A model generated the notes under the pieces. The model was not told the DNA's origin. It did not search any database and was given only the letters and a program-made list of their open reading frames with translations. Position numbers and translations under genes: made by a program. Of a stretch of DNA of 64,000 nucleotides, positions 23,881-35,963 are shown piece after piece. Source of the DNA: Scleromitrula shiraiana. Lineage: Eukaryota > Ascomycota > Leotiomycetes > Helotiales > Sclerotiniaceae. Position 1 is the first letter of the stretch, and each line of letters begins with the position of its first letter. The stretch covers positions 992,001 to 1,056,000 of the forward strand of contig JABELC010000003.1 in assembly GCA_028455995.1 (NCBI GenBank). The letters are read 5' to 3'.

Positions 23881-24688
23881 TATTATAATATTCCATGTTA
23901 TTATTCAATTCAACTCCTAAGGGTTTGAGAATGAGATAAGATTATTCGGCAATTTGCGTGTGTTTCAATTTTAATTTAACTAAGTAGTATTGATCACTTA
24001 AAAAAGGTTTGCCCGAAGCTCCTGACTTAAACCGTGTCTACAATGCTGCACCGAAGTATACTCGAGTACAGCAATCTACGCTCCTTGGGAAGAACTTATT
24101 ATGGTCATAACAAACTAGCCTCGGCATGTATTGTGAAATTCAATTCATATATTCGTATTCCTCGTGTATTTTCTTCAGTGTCAGTGGTGTGTATCCAAGT
24201 ACCACCTCCCACTTGGCAACGTGGTACATTGTAATCTATGTTATGACCCAGTAAATGCCTCCATCACAATCACAGTACCGACAGCTAGCTCCCCGCTATC
24301 CCCGACAGGACTGATAACACATCACGTAAAGCCGGATTTATTATGATACATCTATTTTGATCGAAGCAACTCGAAATATTTCAATCCTCCATAGTTTTAT
24401 ACTGTAAATATACGATAATAATAACGGCCAATATGATCCTTCTTCCTCATCGGATATAACTACTAATAGAGTTAGATATCCCCATATAATTTATATGTAC
24501 CTAACCTTTCTACTCAACAGCACTTGAAGGGACAAGGTTCTCTCAACCACATTTACACACGTGCAAGTTGAATGGTGATCGACGCCGAACTATCTCTAGT
24601 TATTCTGTACCACAGGTGTGTCAATGTTCAATATTGATCAATTTTTTTTTTGGCAAGGACCACCTAGTGGACAGAAGTTTCTACCACA

Positions 24689-24707
24689 CCGTTCTGTACC
24701 AGAACGG
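24689..24707. promoter_or_regulatory. Perfect inverted repeat CCGTTCTG-TAC-CAGAACGG
   Basis: Eight-base arms around a 3-base centre, giving CCG-N13-CGG in everted orientation. This is the kind of paired half-site bound by Zn2Cys6 dimers. It lies about 360 bp upstream of the phospholipase B start codon. Imperfect inverted CCACCTAG/CTAGTAGGTGG sequences flank it at about 24661 and 24745. Confidence 0.45.
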
Positions 24708-25069
24708 AATCTCCGTAGATCACGTCGGACCCTGACCGCATCTAGTAGGTGGCGAAGCTTTAGAAGGATTCTACTTCATCTTGTATCCTAAATTGCACCC
24801 ACATGGCCATAAAGGGAACTAAGTAATGCTACATCAAGTATGAGGGCAGATTAATATATATGTATCTTCAAAGTACAAGCATGGATACTTCAGGTACAAG
24901 TACCGAGTCTTCCTCCCAACAGCGACTCCCCAAACATTCGTTGAGACCAGTCTCAATTATCTAGGGAGTGATCTGGAGTCTCCTTTGCTGCCTTCTTATT
25001 CTCTTGGTTTCCAGTTATCCACTTTTCTATACCATCTATCAGGTTTTCGGTAGAAAGATTAACATTATC

Positions 25070-26970
25070 ATGTTCTCCACAATCTATATGATCGCTGGGC
25101 TTCTAGCAGCAAATGCAGCGGCTTCTTATGCTCCCAAATCTGTAACATGTCCTACAGAATCGCTTGTTCGATCTGCAAGTGGTCTATCGGATAACGAAGA
25201 AACCTACCGCGTGGCGAGAAAAGCTGTTGCAGATGTTGCTCTCAAAAAGGTATGCACTTATGTGCCTTTTTTATTTCCGCTGGAATATAGATCTGGTCCT
25301 TTTGCAGGACATTCTTCATAATGAAACCATACTACATATATCAACACTCTCAACACTGTCTCATTCTACAGCGCCTATTATTTACTAATTTGCAATATAG
25401 TGGCTTCAAAAAACAAACTCTGGATTTGGAACTAATGATCTACCAACCGTAAGTGCTCACCTTAACTAAGTTACTTTGTCAACTAACAATTTTCCCAGAT
25501 TGCCTTGACTAGCAGTGGAGGTGGCTACCGAGCACTTCTATGTGTGAGTACCCTCTTCATCCACTATATGCTGGTCTTCTAGACAGTATCTCCAATGCCT
25601 CGACTCTAGAAATGTTTTATGGCTTCTCTTATACTAACTTATCTATCAAGGGAGCTGGTGTAATTCAAGGCCTTGATGGACGTGACAGTTCTGTCTCCAC
25701 AAGTGGTCTCTACCAAGCTTTGACATATCAAGCCGGCCTGTCGGGTGGCTCTTGGCTCTTGTCGTCTCTAGCCGGAAACAACTATCCTACGGTATCCTAT
25801 TTACGAGACAACGTTTGGGAACAAGCATTCCAAGACTCTATTCTTGATCCTGCAGAACTTTTGGTTTCTGTAGCTTACGCAGAAATCGTAGCCGAGCTCG
25901 CTAAAAAACAAGCTGCTGGCTTTCGTACAACAATTATAGATATATGGGGGAGGTTACTAAGCTTCCAGTTGTTCAAGCATGGCTTCGATACAACCACCTT
26001 CTCCTCAATCACCGCTTCATCCAGCTTCACATCCTACTCAGTTCCATTTCCAATCATTACTAGTCTTGGTGTACCAACCTGGGCTGGACAGTGTACTCCT
26101 GCAGCTGGTGCTACAACCTACGAGATCTCCCCTTACGAATTTGGTTCCTGGGATTCTGAGGTGGCTGCTTTCACTCCGACACAGTATCTTGGCACTTCTA
26201 TGAGTGCTGGAAAACCAACAGGGAAATGCACAGAGAACTACGACAATCTTGGTTATATCCTCGGTACTTCAAGTGATATCTTCAGCATATTATGCTTCGG
26301 CGCCATCCCTGCTGCGACAAAATCATCGACTAACCTTGAAGAAACCCTTGTTGCACTTCTTGATAAAATTCATCAAGTAGCCACCGAGGATGAGTATGCT
26401 TTGTATGCAAATCCATTCCAAGGATACGCCGCATCAACTAGTGTGTCTGCGCAAGAAACCCTATACCTAGTTGACGGAGGACAAGCCAACCAAAACAACC
26501 CAATTTTCCCATTCCTCCAACCCGATCGCAACATCTCCGCCATCATAGTAAACGACAACTCTGCCGATACATCAAACCACTTCCCCAACGGCACCGAAAT
26601 CCACCAAACATATGAACAAGCACTACTTCGTGGCTACACTCGCATGCCATACATCCCACCCGTTTCCACCTTTGTCTCCAAAGGATTAAACAAACGAGCC
26701 ACGTTCTTTGGTTGTGACGATTCAACTGTCGCTACAATTATCTATCTTCCAAATAACAATTATACATATGCAAGTAACACTGCAACAGTGAAATTTATCT
26801 ATACGAAGGCGGAAACCGCGGGCATGATTGCAAATGGTGTAGAAATTGCATCGCAAGATGGAAATGCCGAATGGGGTACTTGTTTGGGTTGTGCTCTCAT
26901 GAAAAAGTCTGGGTCTGCATTGCCAGCTGCTTGTACCGCTTGTTTTGCGGAGTATTGTTATACCAATTGA
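25070..26970 (+). CDS. Secreted phospholipase B (lysophospholipase), 530 aa
   Basis: Hydrolyses acyl chains of phospholipids and lysophospholipids outside the cell or at the wall. Exons: 25070-25249, 25401-25448, 25499-25543, 25651-26970. The third intron (25544-25650) has a TACTAAC branch point; splicing joins SGGGYRALLC to GAGVIQGLDGRD, matching the family's GGYRAML-NGAGV order. The signal peptide is residues 1-18 (hydrophobic, ending ANAAA). Catalytic features of the cPLA2/PLB fold are the oxyanion SGGGYRA, the nucleophile Ser122 in GLSGGSW, and Asp366 in LVDGGQANQNNP. The C-terminus is Cys-rich with no GPI-type hydrophobic tail, so the enzyme is probably freely secreted. The frame stays open upstream to 24968, but the 25070 ATG gives the signal peptide and is preferred. 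It is somewhat shorter than typical fungal PLBs (about 600 aa). Confidence 0.9.
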
Positions 26971-27237
26971 AAGCAGCCACTTAACACGCGAGGAGATTGT
27001 ACATAGAAAAACTTAATGTTAACCGGCGATCCTAAACGGGTAACTTTCTGAATCGTGCATGATTTCCTATCTCTATTCGCGCAAGTTGGTGGGTCTGACT
27101 TGCATGAACGCTACTCTACCATAGTATCACCCCACTCTTACCACTGATGACAGATACTAGTGAAAGCTTATAATGGTTTCTAATCGCACTTCACAAGATA
27201 ACACTATAACTTCTTTATCTCAATCCCAGGTCCAAAA

Positions 27238-28222
27238 ATGCAGTCAATTGATGGTCACAGTGCAGCATGCTGCAACATCCCACCTGTTGTTTCAAGCGGC
27301 TACACTCCCAAAGGTTCCTATGAGACAATTGGTGGTCTGAAAACCCGTCAGTAACTCTTATCATCCCAGACAATATCACATTCTAACTTCACATAGATGT
27401 AACCAGACCGGCATCAGCCAAAAAAGGCGATTTTTGTGGTATATGATATCTTCGGGTTCTTTGAACAAACCATTCAAGGCGCAGATATTCTTGCTCAAGG
27501 AGCAAAAGAAGAAGAGTATCAAGTATCCATGCCCGATTTCTTTGATGGAAGTCCAGCGGATATTGCTTGGTGAGTACTTCTTGAAGATTCTCTATTTCAT
27601 CATGGATATTAATAGACAAAGGTACCCACCTGTAACACCTAAACAGCAAAAGGCTCTCGGTGAATGGTTTCCAACACGAATGTCATCCACTCATCAAAGC
27701 GATCGAGCAGAATTATGGAGAGAAAACTTGGAGTGCTGTTGTTGTATGTTTCCCATTTAACTATTTATCTAGATCAAGAGATGTGAAAACTAACAAAAAT
27801 AGTATTGCTGGGGCGGCAAAGTAATCTCCATAACATCATGAGAAAACATCCCCTTTAAAGCAGCCGCGCAACTTCATCCCGGTATGATCTCACCAGAAGA
27901 CGCAGCCAAAGTTACTATTCCGATGGTCTTACTGGCGTCGGAGGAGGAGACGAAGGAGGAAGTAGAAGCATATGGGAAGGAGCTGAAGGTTGAGAATCAT
28001 GTGGAGATATCTGGGGATCAGTTGCATGAGTTTATGAGCGCGAGGGCGGATATGAAGGATGAGAAGGTTAGGAGGGAGTATGAGAGGGGTTATGGGATAC
28101 TTGTTGCGTGGTTTGAGAAATGTTTGTGGGAGATTGGGGAGCATTCCTTTCAGAGAGAGATACTATATCGCATGAAGACTATATCAATCCTTCTCATTAA
28201 CTCAGTGAATGATGGTTCATAA
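27238..28222 (+). pseudogene. Broken dienelactone hydrolase family gene (AIM2-like)
   Basis: Exon-like pieces encode a recognisable alpha/beta hydrolase of the dienelactone hydrolase family. These are GYTPKGSYETIGGLKT (27238-27346), then VTRPASAKK, FVVYDIFGFF, MPDFFDGSPADIAWYPP, HPLIKAIEQNYG, the nucleophile motif YCWGGK (27803-27820) and KAAAQLHPGM. Introns with GT/AG sit at 27347-27396, 27570-27621 and 27744-27802. Three lesions break it. A frameshift near 27420-27427 lies in an A6GG run. A second shift is near 27661-27690. A TGA at 27839-27841 replaces the glycine expected before ENIPFKAAA. Past the stop the frame stays open to 28222. Alternative splicing (acceptor at 27406) could bypass the first shift but not the TGA. 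An intact gene would encode roughly 250 residues. Confidence 0.75.
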
Positions 28223-28805
28223 GCTTCATCGAGGGAAGGAGTGACAGATATGTACGTGCTTGTACGAGGTGATCCATCTCTGAATGTCCGTTCGGTATTT
28301 GGACATTTAGAGATATCTTAAGCTAATTTGTTTTGAACGTTCGTCTAAGATATAGATATTCAAATTGCTTCAAGTCAATTTGATTATAAATGTCTAGTTC
28401 AAATATATATATTCAGAATTTCAACAGCGTGATATTTAAGACGGACCAGACACACCTGCATAGTAGATACATTGGTAGGTATAGCTTCAACCTGTGAGAT
28501 AATCTTTGATGCGAGTTACCATTTTAGTAGAGTAGCTGCGATCCCATCAAATACATTGAGAATTTCACAAAATCTCCATTCTTGAACGAAACCCACAATT
28601 TTTCCATGAAAGAGAAGGAAAGAGCGAATAAGGGGTGTGCACCCAAGTACAAACAAATATTTCGCTAAGCGCCACGAACAGTACAGCATAACATGAAATA
28701 ATTTTCTCTCTCCATCATCATATCATATCCATTCTTTTCCCCCCATCTCCATCGTGCCCTTCTATTATTCGTCCTACCATCAGAACTCATTAGCTAACGG
28801 GTAGG
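28223..28805. other. Intergenic region with dispersed GAATGTC-type repeats
   Basis: Contains TGAATGTCCGTTC at 28281-28293, GGACATT at 28301-28307 and TATAGATATTCAAAT at 28351-28365, members of the dispersed inverted-repeat family. The right part, CT-rich from about 28700, is the likely amidohydrolase leader. Confidence 0.55.
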
Positions 28806-30905
28806 ATGGGTCCTCTTGCTATATTTGTGCTGGGTTACGTGTTTTTATTCATTATTGGAAATCTTCACTCTTTCTACGATACCTGGCGATCATCCACTCT
28901 TTACTGTGTGCGCGAACCTTTCACAATCACTACACTCGATCCCTCGTTACCCAATGCACAATGTTTCCAAGTCCGAAATGATATCGTCACTCGTGTTTTG
29001 GCCGAACGACCGGCCGCTGATGAGGGTCATAAGGTTACTTATCTAAATGGTTATGTACTCCCGGGTATCATTGAGTCACATGGTCATATTCTTCAATATG
29101 GCGAGATGCTCGAGTCGGTTTCTTTGTACGACTCGAAAAGTGTCGAGGATGTACGGACTAGGATTAAGGAATGGTTGTTGCAGCATGAGGGGGAAGGGTG
29201 GGGATCACGTGAGAAATGGATAAGAGGTGTTGGATGGGATCAAGCACACTTTGGGGGTATAATGCCTACTGCTGTTAGTTTTCTTTTTGCATACACTTCT
29301 TACCGATGATCAATGGATTGTTAATGTGCAATTATGCATGGTACAATCTACACGAAGCTAATAGATGCCCTAGGAACAACTTGCCCAAGATCCTGAACTG
29401 AAAGATTTGTATATTATGCTTGACAGAGTCGATATCCATTGTGTATGGACTTCACAAAAGGTTCTCTCACTTCTTCCAAATCCGCTTCCAGAATCACCTC
29501 CAGGTGGAGAAGTTATTACCAACCCAGGACCTGGAGTCTTCTGCGATAATGCTATGGATACTATCATCTACCCTCTTGCTCCAAAGCCTGATATTTCTCG
29601 AAAGACGAGCTGGCTCAAATCTGCAATGTTAGAATTGAACAAACTCGGCATCACAGCTATGAGTGATGCTGGTATGCGTGCTGAAGATGTTCTCATCTTG
29701 CAAGAATTGGCGCGGCGGGACCAACTCAAAGTCAGAATTCGTGTTATGGCAGAGTGCGCTGTAAGAAATACATATTGTCATCAGGATCTACGACAAGTCA
29801 AAGTTATGAGAGATGGGTCTGGTGGAGGTAACATGCTACTGTTTGGAGGCGTGAAGCTTTTCGCTGATGGTGCTCTGGGATCCTGGGGTGCGGCATTACT
29901 TGAGCCATATTCAGACAAGCCTGAAACTAGAGGAACTATGTTAATCAACGAGACTGAGCTGGCGGAAGTTGTTAGACAGGTATTACACTTTCTTTACCCA
30001 CCATTTCAAATGATATGCTTACAAAACATCAAGTACCTGCACTGGGATTATCAAGTCAATATCCACGCGATTGGAGACAGAGCAAATCGAGCCGTAGTCA
30101 ACGTATTCGAGAAATTCCTAGGAAGCGATTGCAATGGCTGCAATCACGAGAGAAGATTACGAATCGAGCATGCCCAAATCATTGTAAGTCTCCCACTCGC
30201 TTCCAAACTGTCGCGCTCTAGCCCCCTTCTAACATCCCCAAGCATCCCGACGATCAAGCCCGCATCGCAAAAATGGGTATCCTTCCCAGCATCCAACCCA
30301 CACATGCAACATCCGACATGGCATACGCCGAATCCCGTCTCGGTAAATCGCGACTCACCAACTCAGCATACCGTATGAAATCATTTTTTCCCTCATCCCC
30401 TCCCGCCAATTCATCACTCTATCCCGGTCCAGTACTCGGCTCCGATTTTCCAGTCGAGCCTCCAAATCCTTTCCACGGTATGTATGCAGCCGTGACTCGC
30501 TTAAGTCCACATACAGGTACCTCTCCATCTGGTAGTCCAGATGGCTGGTTTCCTTCGGAAAGACTCAGCATCGAGCAAGCCGTCCACGGATTCACTCGAA
30601 ACGCCGCTTGGGGCTGGAATTTAGAAAATAAAACTGGTGCAATTGAGGTTGGTAAGTGGGCGGATTGGATCGTGGTTGATGGGGATGTTATGAAGATGGA
30701 AGGATCTAAGGCTGAGCAATTAAGAAGCTTGAAGGTTAAGGGGACTTGGGTGAAGGGGGCTAATGTTTATAAGAATGATGAGGCGGTTGATGTGGTTGAG
30801 GGTGAGTCACGCCATCGTGTACTCTTTGTGGGTGATATGGTGTGGGCACAAATGAAAAGATTCTTCAGAACGATGGGAGAAGAGCCGAAGAATATTGAGT
30901 TGTGA
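28806..30905 (+). CDS. Amidohydrolase-3 family protein with N-terminal membrane anchor, 628 aa
   Basis: A metal-dependent hydrolase of the amidohydrolase superfamily (YtcJ-like); the natural substrate is unknown. Exons: 28806-29273, 29374-29979, 30034-30183, 30243-30905, 1887 nt in frame. Residues 4-21 are a hydrophobic signal-anchor. Metal-binding SHGH is at 91-94 (PGIIESHGH). Later motifs are KLFADGALGSWGA, the NIHAIGDRANRA His site, RIEHAQII, QPTHATSDM, LGSDFPVEPPNPF with the catalytic Asp, and the C-terminal GKWADWIVVDGD composite-domain return. The order and spacing match fungal members of about 580-630 residues. The anchor suggests the protein sits on the ER or secretory membrane. It follows the broken dienelactone hydrolase on the same strand, but nothing shows that the two are functionally linked. 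Confidence 0.9.
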
Positions 30906-31601
30906 GAAAGCGGAATGAGAGGAGATGTATAGATATGGAAAATTTGTGTTGAAGTATTTGTTATTCCGGTCTTAACAACTCTAAACAACAACCTAGACAA
31001 CTACTACCTAGAAATCAATCGAACCTCAATAATATAATTAGATACTCCCCTATAGAATTGCTCCCTAGTTTTATGATGCTTTATACATTAAAAAGTGAAA
31101 TTCTTATAGTATCAAATCGAGCCAATCCATTTTCGAATGTCCGTTCAAGATATAGATAGATAGATATTTGAATATAATTTCTTTGAATATCCATACAAAA
31201 CACAGACATTCAAATATCTCCTATTTGAACATATATACACAATATAAATATGATAATTCTTCATCTCAAATATCTATCTTTGATTGTATATAAACTAAAC
31301 AGACAAGACATTCACGATATAAATAATTCGGATAGGAAGAGTAAAAGAGAGGAAGGAAAGTAGGGCGTGAGTGACAAGCGAGCTGATCAATCCATTTTTC
31401 AATGTCTATTCATAATACAGACATTGAAATGTATTTTGATTAATAGATATTTAAATGTTTTTTCTATTGATTCATTTGGTTGTCCACATTAAATATAGAT
31501 ATTCAAGATTAGATTTATGTGATTGACCATCAATGCAATGAACATTCAGAAGTCAAATAGCGCGAAGGATGAGCAACTTCACCTAATTTTGAAGACATTT
31601 A

Positions 31602-31635
<34 letters not shown>

Positions 31636-32009
31636 GCAATCACGTATATCAAGATATCCATATATAGAAGAAAACCATCGATTTGCCAAATTCTATTCAT
31701 CCATTTATCCTCGAGTAGCTAAAGCAACTCTAACATTTGATATTTTTTCCCGAAAACAAGTTCAACTAAACACATCATCGCATCTGAAATAAACCTAGAC
31801 CATGATACCAAACAAAAAGTCGATATACAGATCCCATAGCCATTTTTAACTTCGATCAATCCATACATAAAAACAGAAAAAGAAAACATAAGAAAAAGTA
31901 AAAAAGAGAAAACAACATTTGTTTTGTAACTAAAGTGATACGATCAAAATGAGAGCAAGTCTAGAAGCGAAAATTTGTATGTGAGCATATTGCTCGAAGT
32001 ATTTATTGA
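30906..32009. other. Intergenic region with dispersed inverted repeats and (ATCA)n
   Basis: Contains CGAATGTCCGTTC (31134-31146), ACAGACATTCAAAT (about 31202-31214), a perfect 11-bp-arm hairpin (31397-31429) and ATCA repeats at about 31605-31640. It lies between convergent genes, so these are 3' flanks. No gene is seen. Confidence 0.6.
31397..31429. repeat. Perfect inverted repeat, 11-bp arms, member of dispersed family
   Basis: TTTCAATGTCT at 31397-31407 pairs exactly with AGACATTGAAA at 31419-31429 around an 11-base loop. It is the clearest case of the GAATGTC/GACATTC elements in this window. Confidence 0.75.
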
Positions 32010-35000
32010 TTACCAGAGCCATCCATTATCTGTTCGAGGATGCACTTTCTTGTCCTTGTGGGACTTATGCTTGTTGAAGAGATAGGGGAAGCCGTAGTAG
32101 GTTGGTGGTGGAGGAGGAGGTTGGTAGTAAGGTGGAGGCGGTGGGGCGTAAGTTGGTGGGGGATGAGGGGCAGAGGTTTGAGTTGTAGTACTTGTGTACA
32201 AAGGAGCACTTGAAGAGACAGAAGATGATGTCAATGGTAGTGTTGAAGTGCCGGAATTGTAACTAGATGTTGAGATTGCAGAAGATGAATTTGAACCCGC
32301 ATATGAACTAGATGCAACAGATGTCACGAGTGTAGATGGAGTTGATGTTGCGGATGTGATCGATGTCCCAAAACCTCCTGTACAATGTTAGTCAAATTTA
32401 GAAATCAGATCAGAGTGAGATTTACCTGAGGGAGTGGAAGATGTAGCAGATATAATTCCAGAGCTATTCCCAAATGAACCAGTGGTAGAGACCGATGGTA
32501 AAGACGTAGCCCCAGAAGCTTGGGTTGAGGTTGAGTTATCTGGATCATATCGACTACTCGATACGGTAGAGCTGGGCGCAGTACTATTTCCGAGAGAGGT
32601 GGAGTTATTTATGACTGAAGTCGCCGATGCACTTGAGCTAATAGTTGAATAGCTTGATGTCGCAGTCGGTCCAGATGTAATAGTTCCATTCGAGCCAGAT
32701 GGGTATGGAGTGGAGGAATACGTGCCAGTACTAACAGTTGCAAAGCTTGATGTTCCCACTGATCCACTTGTACTGGTACTATTAGAGCCAGATGGGTATG
32801 GAGCAGATACACTGGAGCTAACCGTATTTGAACTGCCTGATCCCAGTGGCGCCGTGCCAGATGGATAGCTGCCAGAACTAAACGGTATTGATGTAGGCGC
32901 AACTCCGGTACCTGTACCAATTGGTAGAGTTGAGTTGCCATTGTACGTGGGATATGGTGGCAGGTATCCTGGATTTGAGGGAATGACAGAACCTGAGACA
33001 GTGGATGATGGCGAAACTCCAGTGGTGATTGGAGCAGAGGAGTAAATTGATGTGAGACCTCCAGATGGTGAGCTTCCTGATGCTGTTGGTCCCACTGGGA
33101 TTGAACCATTATAGATCGGATAAGGAGCCGAATTCGAAACAGATGAGCTAACTCCACCCGATACGCTTGAAGTTGGCGAACTGCCAGTTGGGCCAACGGT
33201 GGAAATGGACGTAAGTCCTCCCCCAGAGGAATTTGCTGGTCCTGCTGTAGTCGAGGCATTATAAGTCGGATAAGGCGCCGAAGTCGACGGAGACGAGCTG
33301 ATACCACCTGATATACTGGAAGATGGCGAGCTACCTGTTGGACCAGAGGTGGAGAGTGAAGTGAGCCCCCCAGAAGGATTTGTTGGTCCAGCTATAGTTG
33401 AGACATTATAAGTCGGATAGGGCGCTGAAGCCGATGAAGAACTGAAACCGCCTGAGGAACTGAGACCACCCGATATAATGGAAGACGGCGAACTGCCGGT
33501 TGGGCTAATCGTGGAGAGGGAAGTGGGTCCCCCAGAGGGATTGGTCGGCCCTGCCGCAACGGAAGAATTATAAATTGGATAAGGCGCAGAGGCTGATGGA
33601 GATGAGCTGATACCACCTGATACACTGGAAGATGGAAAACTTCCCGAGACTGAAGACCGAGTACAAGTTGAGTTTGGACTACCGGTTCCTGAATTTGTTG
33701 GACCAGCTGTAGCCGAGCTATTTCCATAAGGATAAGGCACATACGAGCCTGAAGAAGAACTAATACCACCTGAGACGCTTGAAGAAACACCTGTGGTCAA
33801 AATTGGACTTGATGAGCTGGCCCCTGAAGCAATCGAACTACCTGTACCAGATTGTCCAGTTGTGATTGAAGCATTGTTACCCGTCGGATATGGAGGAGAA
33901 TAACTAATGGGGGTGCTAACGCCACCAGGGATACTACCTGTGGGGCCAACACCAGTACCAGTACCGTATGGATATGATACGCTATAGGAAGATTGTGGTC
34001 CTGTCCCAGAAACTGATGGTCCACTTGACACAGATGTAGAGTTGTTTATTGGGTAATTTGGAGTTGTTGAGGGAGACCCAGTTGATAGATACACACTACT
34101 AGAAGAGCCTGAAGAAAGTGGTGCGGTCCCGGCAGCGGTTGATGTGGCCACAGTTGAATTGCTGTAAAGAGACGTTGATGTACCATAGTTTGATGTGATA
34201 CTTCCGGATATACTTCCGCTGACCGAGATCCCAGTACCCGACGGTGAGGTATAAGATAATGGTGCGGTTCCAGAGGAGGCAGATGTACCCGTTGGGACAG
34301 ACAATGATGAACTATTCGTGAATGGCGCACCGCTAGTATCTGATGAAGAAGTGCCATTAGTAGTTGGTATGTATGACGATACTCCGGTGGTCAAAGGACC
34401 GGTCACTGAAGCTGAAGTCACCAATGAGGAAGTGTTTGAGTAAGGCCCTGCGGATGATGAACTAGGAGAGATAGATGACGATGCACCGGTCGTTAAAGGA
34501 CCAGTGACCAATGAGCTTGAATAACTCGGTCCAGTAGAACTCTCGGTTGTGATTGTTCCACTTTCACTCGTCTGACCAGCGCTTGAGCTTGCCCCTCCGG
34601 ATAGAGTGCTAGTTATTCCGCTAGTAATCGAAGTTGTTGATGTTAATGTATTTGTACCTGTAGATCCAGGACTTCCAGAGCTTCCGGTGCTAGATGATGA
34701 TGGAATTGGCGAAGTGTATGATGAAGGAACAGTTGTTGGAGATCCACTTCCTGTTGGCGAAGAATTCGATGGACTAACGGTTGCCGATGAGGTCTGACCA
34801 CTTGTACTTGGTAATCCACTTTGTGTTGCTGGAACACTGCTCCCACCATATGCTGGAGAAGTTGAAGGCGAAGCTGGCGAGGTATGGAGACAAGAACATG
34901 CCGAAGAAATCCTTTCAGGTGAGTTATGGCATTTACGAACGTAACTGGGAAGATTTGTAGTGGCAGTGTTCTTAGTAAGAGTATATGTCGCACAGAATGG

Positions 35001-35963
35001 AGCTACAATTGAAGATGATCGAATCATTTCACGAAGACAATTATTATGATTGCAGTGTCGATGATGAGTGGTCGTAGGCGAAGCATGTTCAGATGTTGTA
35101 CTAGATGGTGCATATGTAATTCTAGATGTGATAGGAGAGCTGATATCGCTTGCCGTATAAGTACTGTTGATTGGAACAGATGAGCTTCCCCCACTTCCTA
35201 AAGATGTAGGAGCCGACGAATTTGGGTTGCCTGAACCATATCCAGATGTCGGCAAACCATTACCAACATTAGAAGAGGTAGTGCCAGATGGATTTGCTGA
35301 GGTTCCTGGATCATAAATACCGGATGTCGAGGACGCACTACCATCAGCATTAGAGGAAGTGACACCTGTTGAGACAGATGAAGATTGAGAAGCCGAAGAC
35401 GAATCACTACCAGAATCCGTAGAACTTGCCGAGCCGGATGAAGTTCCTGGATCATAACTGGAAGCAGATGCGGAGGCAGAAGCAGATGGAGATTGTTCTG
35501 TAGCAGAAAGTGAAACTGTGACTGTAGAGTATGAGACAATAGATGAGAACCCGCCAGATGGAGCAGTGCCTGTATAAAGAGGGCCAGTAACCGAAGAGCC
35601 AGTTGCAGAATTAGTGCCAGAAGCTAAAGAAAATCAGTTTTGACGCGCTAATTAGAATCAAGAGAAGAATTCGTCAATTTCCGTACCAGAAGCAGTTTCT
35701 TGATCAGGATCAGAGCTTGTAACAGAGCTGACGCTTGCGCTCGTGGAGGAAATAGTTGGCTGTGGTCCATAACCATAAGGCGTATAGCGTTCATGAATAC
35801 CTTCTGCTCTCTCGTAAATGGTATAATCTCGAGGAGCAAATGCGTCGGCGCGAGCACCACGAAGATGTGGCTTAAGCCATTGGGGTAGAGCATTAGCTGC
35901 TGGAATCAACGCGAGAAGAAACACGCCCGACGCGAGGCCATTATCAAGAGAGTTAACTCTCAT
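32010..35963 (-). CDS. Large Ser/Thr/Gly-rich secreted protein with Cys module, 1280 aa
   Basis: Exons (minus): 35963-35687, 35623-32426, 32377-32010; 3843 nt, frame closed. Introns are 63 and 48 bp. Residues 1-25 form a signal peptide ending ANALP. After a short unique region comes a very long Ser/Thr/Gly/Pro sequence, expected to be heavily O-mannosylated and extended, as in wall or adhesin-like proteins. At residues 283-337 a six-Cys segment (HCNHNNCLREMIR, then FCATYT, KCHN and CSCL) matches a module I have seen near the N-terminus of many secreted ascomycete proteins. About five diverged tandem units of roughly 50 residues, each starting APYPxYN and containing AGPTNPSGG, lie at about 33000-33760. 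The C-terminus is Pro/Tyr-rich then basic (HKSHKDKK) with no GPI signal. No enzyme domain is visible. Function is unknown; a surface or wall role is inferred. Confidence 0.85.
33000..33760 (-). repeat. Coding tandem repeats, about five ~50-residue units
   Basis: Within the Ser-rich gene, units start with APYPxYN or VPYPYGN, continue with AGPTNPSGG-like and GPTGSSPSS-like blocks and end in SGGxSSSxS. They diverge by substitutions and small insertions, so the array is not recent. Confidence 0.75.

Larger units (their letters stand above)
21924..25069. other. Intergenic region containing an AT-rich island
   Basis: No gene is seen across 3.1 kb. The first 300 bp are the Pmt1 3' flank. About 22240-23880 is an extreme AT island, listed separately. 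From about 23900 to 25069 base composition returns to normal, and this part includes the phospholipase B promoter with a CCG-N13-CGG palindrome at 24689-24707. Confidence 0.7.

Noticed and set aside
24034..24346. Two overlapping 60-66 codon frames between the AT island and phospholipase B
   Set aside because: Short, no protein-like composition, no splice partners.
25544..25650. Reading through phospholipase B intron 3
   Set aside because: One frame is open across it, but it has GTGAGT, a TACTAAC branch and AAG, and removal restores the conserved GYRAxLC-GAGV order in frame; the read-through frame is out of phase with the upstream exon.
32609..34993. Long Gln/Leu/Val/His-rich frames antisense-phase to the Ser-rich gene
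   Set aside because: These are shadow frames of the repetitive Ser/Thr codons; the main frame alone has a signal peptide, introns and Cys module.
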